Positions 63,454 through 64,000 of a stretch of DNA of 64,000 nucleotides are shown here, piece by piece. The translations under genes and the position numbers were made by a program. The notes beneath the pieces were generated by a model. It searched no databases and was not told the origin of the DNA. It was given only the letters and a program-made list of their open reading frames with translations. Origin of the DNA: LiPW-15 sp964530925 (GTDB taxonomy: Bacteria; Patescibacteriota; Minisyncoccia; UBA6257; 2-01-FULL-56-20). Position 1 is the first letter of the stretch; every line of letters starts with the position of its first letter. The stretch lies in contig CAZHBZ010000003.1 in the NCBI GenBank assembly GCA_964530925.1, forward strand, positions 1 through 64,000, given 5' to 3'.

Positions 63454-64000
63454 ATGTATGCGTACGCATATCTCGTCGGTTGCGGCATCCTGGCCATTTT
63501 TTGGACCACAATCTATCTGAAAAGGGGAGACCTGCGGAAAGAGATACTTTGGGCGAGTTTCGCGGGAATGCCTTTCGGAGTTTTGGATTATTTTTTGGTT
63601 CCGCGTTATTGGCACCCGGATTCCTTGTTCAATCTCATAAACAGATTCGGAATGGGAATCGAGAGCTTCCTTTTCTTATTTTTCATGTCGGGGCTTTGTT
63701 CTGTTATATACGAGTTTGTTTTCAGAAAGAAAATTGAAAAAACAAACAAACACGGAAGCCACGTTCTGGCCTTAGTTGCACCCCTCGCGGCCTTTTTTGC
63801 GTTTGCGATATTCTTTCCTGGCGAAGCTATTTACGTTTTTATTGCCGCCGGAATTATTGGAACCTTTTTTATCGTCCTCGCGCGCCGGGATCTTTTACTC
63901 AAAGCTATTTTCTCGGGGGTGCTTTTCGCCATCTTCTATGGCTTCGTGTTCTTTCTGGTCGTCAGGCTCTTCCCGGAATTGGTACAAAATTTTTACAATT
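63454..64000 (+). CDS. lycopene-cyclase-domain-like membrane protein, partial
   Basis: The frame opens at ATG 63454 and runs off the window after 182 codons. Five or six membrane helices are seen, with the pattern FGVLDYFLVPRYWHPDSL and RFGMGIESFLFLFFMSGLCSVIYE. This recalls the heterodimeric/fusion lycopene beta-cyclase (CrtYc/d, CarR) helices with a conserved Glu. Whether it makes carotenoids is doubtful, as no crt genes are visible. TAAAAT (63442-63447) is exactly 6 nt before the ATG. Confidence 0.7.
   Translation, partial: MYAYAYLVGCGILAIFWTTIYLKRGDLRKEILWASFAGMPFGVLDYFLVPRYWHPDSLFNLINRFGMGIESFLFLFFMSGLCSVIYEFVFRKKIEKTNKHGSHVLALVAPLAAFFAFAIFFPGEAIYVFIAAGIIGTFFIVLARRDLLLKAIFSGVLFAIFYGFVFFLVVRLFPELVQNFYN

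Noticed and set aside
1..64000. CRISPR array, insertion sequence, integron integrase or prophage
   Set aside because: No regularly spaced repeats, transposase, integrase, terminase or capsid genes were seen on either strand.

Overview
The window looks like a chromosomal segment of a Candidate Phyla Radiation bacterium (Patescibacteria, most likely a Parcubacteria lineage). This placement is inferred from gene content; no 16S gene is present. The signs are compact or truncated housekeeping proteins (UvrC without a C-terminal HhH region, 146-aa EF-Ts, 164-aa RecO), DUF5671/DUF5667/DUF5666-like proteins, a CxxCxDC-type zinc-finger protein, pilins fused to LamG domains, and many -10 boxes placed directly in front of start codons (leaderless mRNAs).

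Layout. 0-5.3 kb: alpha/beta hydrolase, membrane protein, patatin, a large GC-rich structured RNA candidate, uvrC and a cupredoxin protein. 5.3-14.2 kb: small membrane proteins, an orphan gene pair, typA with a duplicated 5' end in its leader, an FAD oxidase, an AI-2E-type permease, then a secreted serine protease beside a ClpB-like AAA+ protein. 14.4-21.5 kb: translation genes (rpsP, khpA, efp, mnmA, rpsB, tsf), gmk and tRNA-Tyr, interleaved with orphan cassettes. 22-32.9 kb: recO, a large surface protein, glyS, mreB, two further RNA candidates, a holB-like gene, frr and rseP. 33-43.7 kb: a pilin-LamG protein, a SIMPL protein, pyrD, a sigma/anti-sigma-like/DUF5666-IPT set, cyclophilin, a pseudouridine synthase and obg. 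43.7-54.2 kb: rhodanese and thioredoxin-like proteins, NAD kinase, an ECF sigma factor heading a MacAB-like efflux operon that ends in a cytochrome b5 domain, and surface proteins. 54.3-64 kb: DEAD-box helicase, greA, an ABC-F ATPase, an L,D-transpeptidase, a zinc-finger protein, PadR/PspC, a MliC-domain protein and a truncated lycopene-cyclase-like membrane protein.

Two gene styles alternate. Core genes mostly lack a Shine-Dalgarno sequence, and thirteen of them (plus one mini-ORF) have a -10 hexamer exactly 6 nt before the start codon. About fourteen others, mostly orphans, have a strong AGGAGG-type site and often a long hairpin terminator, like self-contained cassettes.

The most unusual features are: (i) the RNA candidate at 2495-3013, with its own promoter, two tandem repeated pseudoknot modules and a terminator; (ii) two RNA candidates at 28.6-29.0 kb; (iii) a palindromic element inserted in frame in mnmA; (iv) a dispersed TAGTAGGTAG-like repeat found between genes and inside uvrC and mnmA; (v) the repeated typA start; and (vi) two copies of a 20-bp palindrome flanking one gene. 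I saw no CRISPR array, insertion sequence, prophage or rRNA operon.
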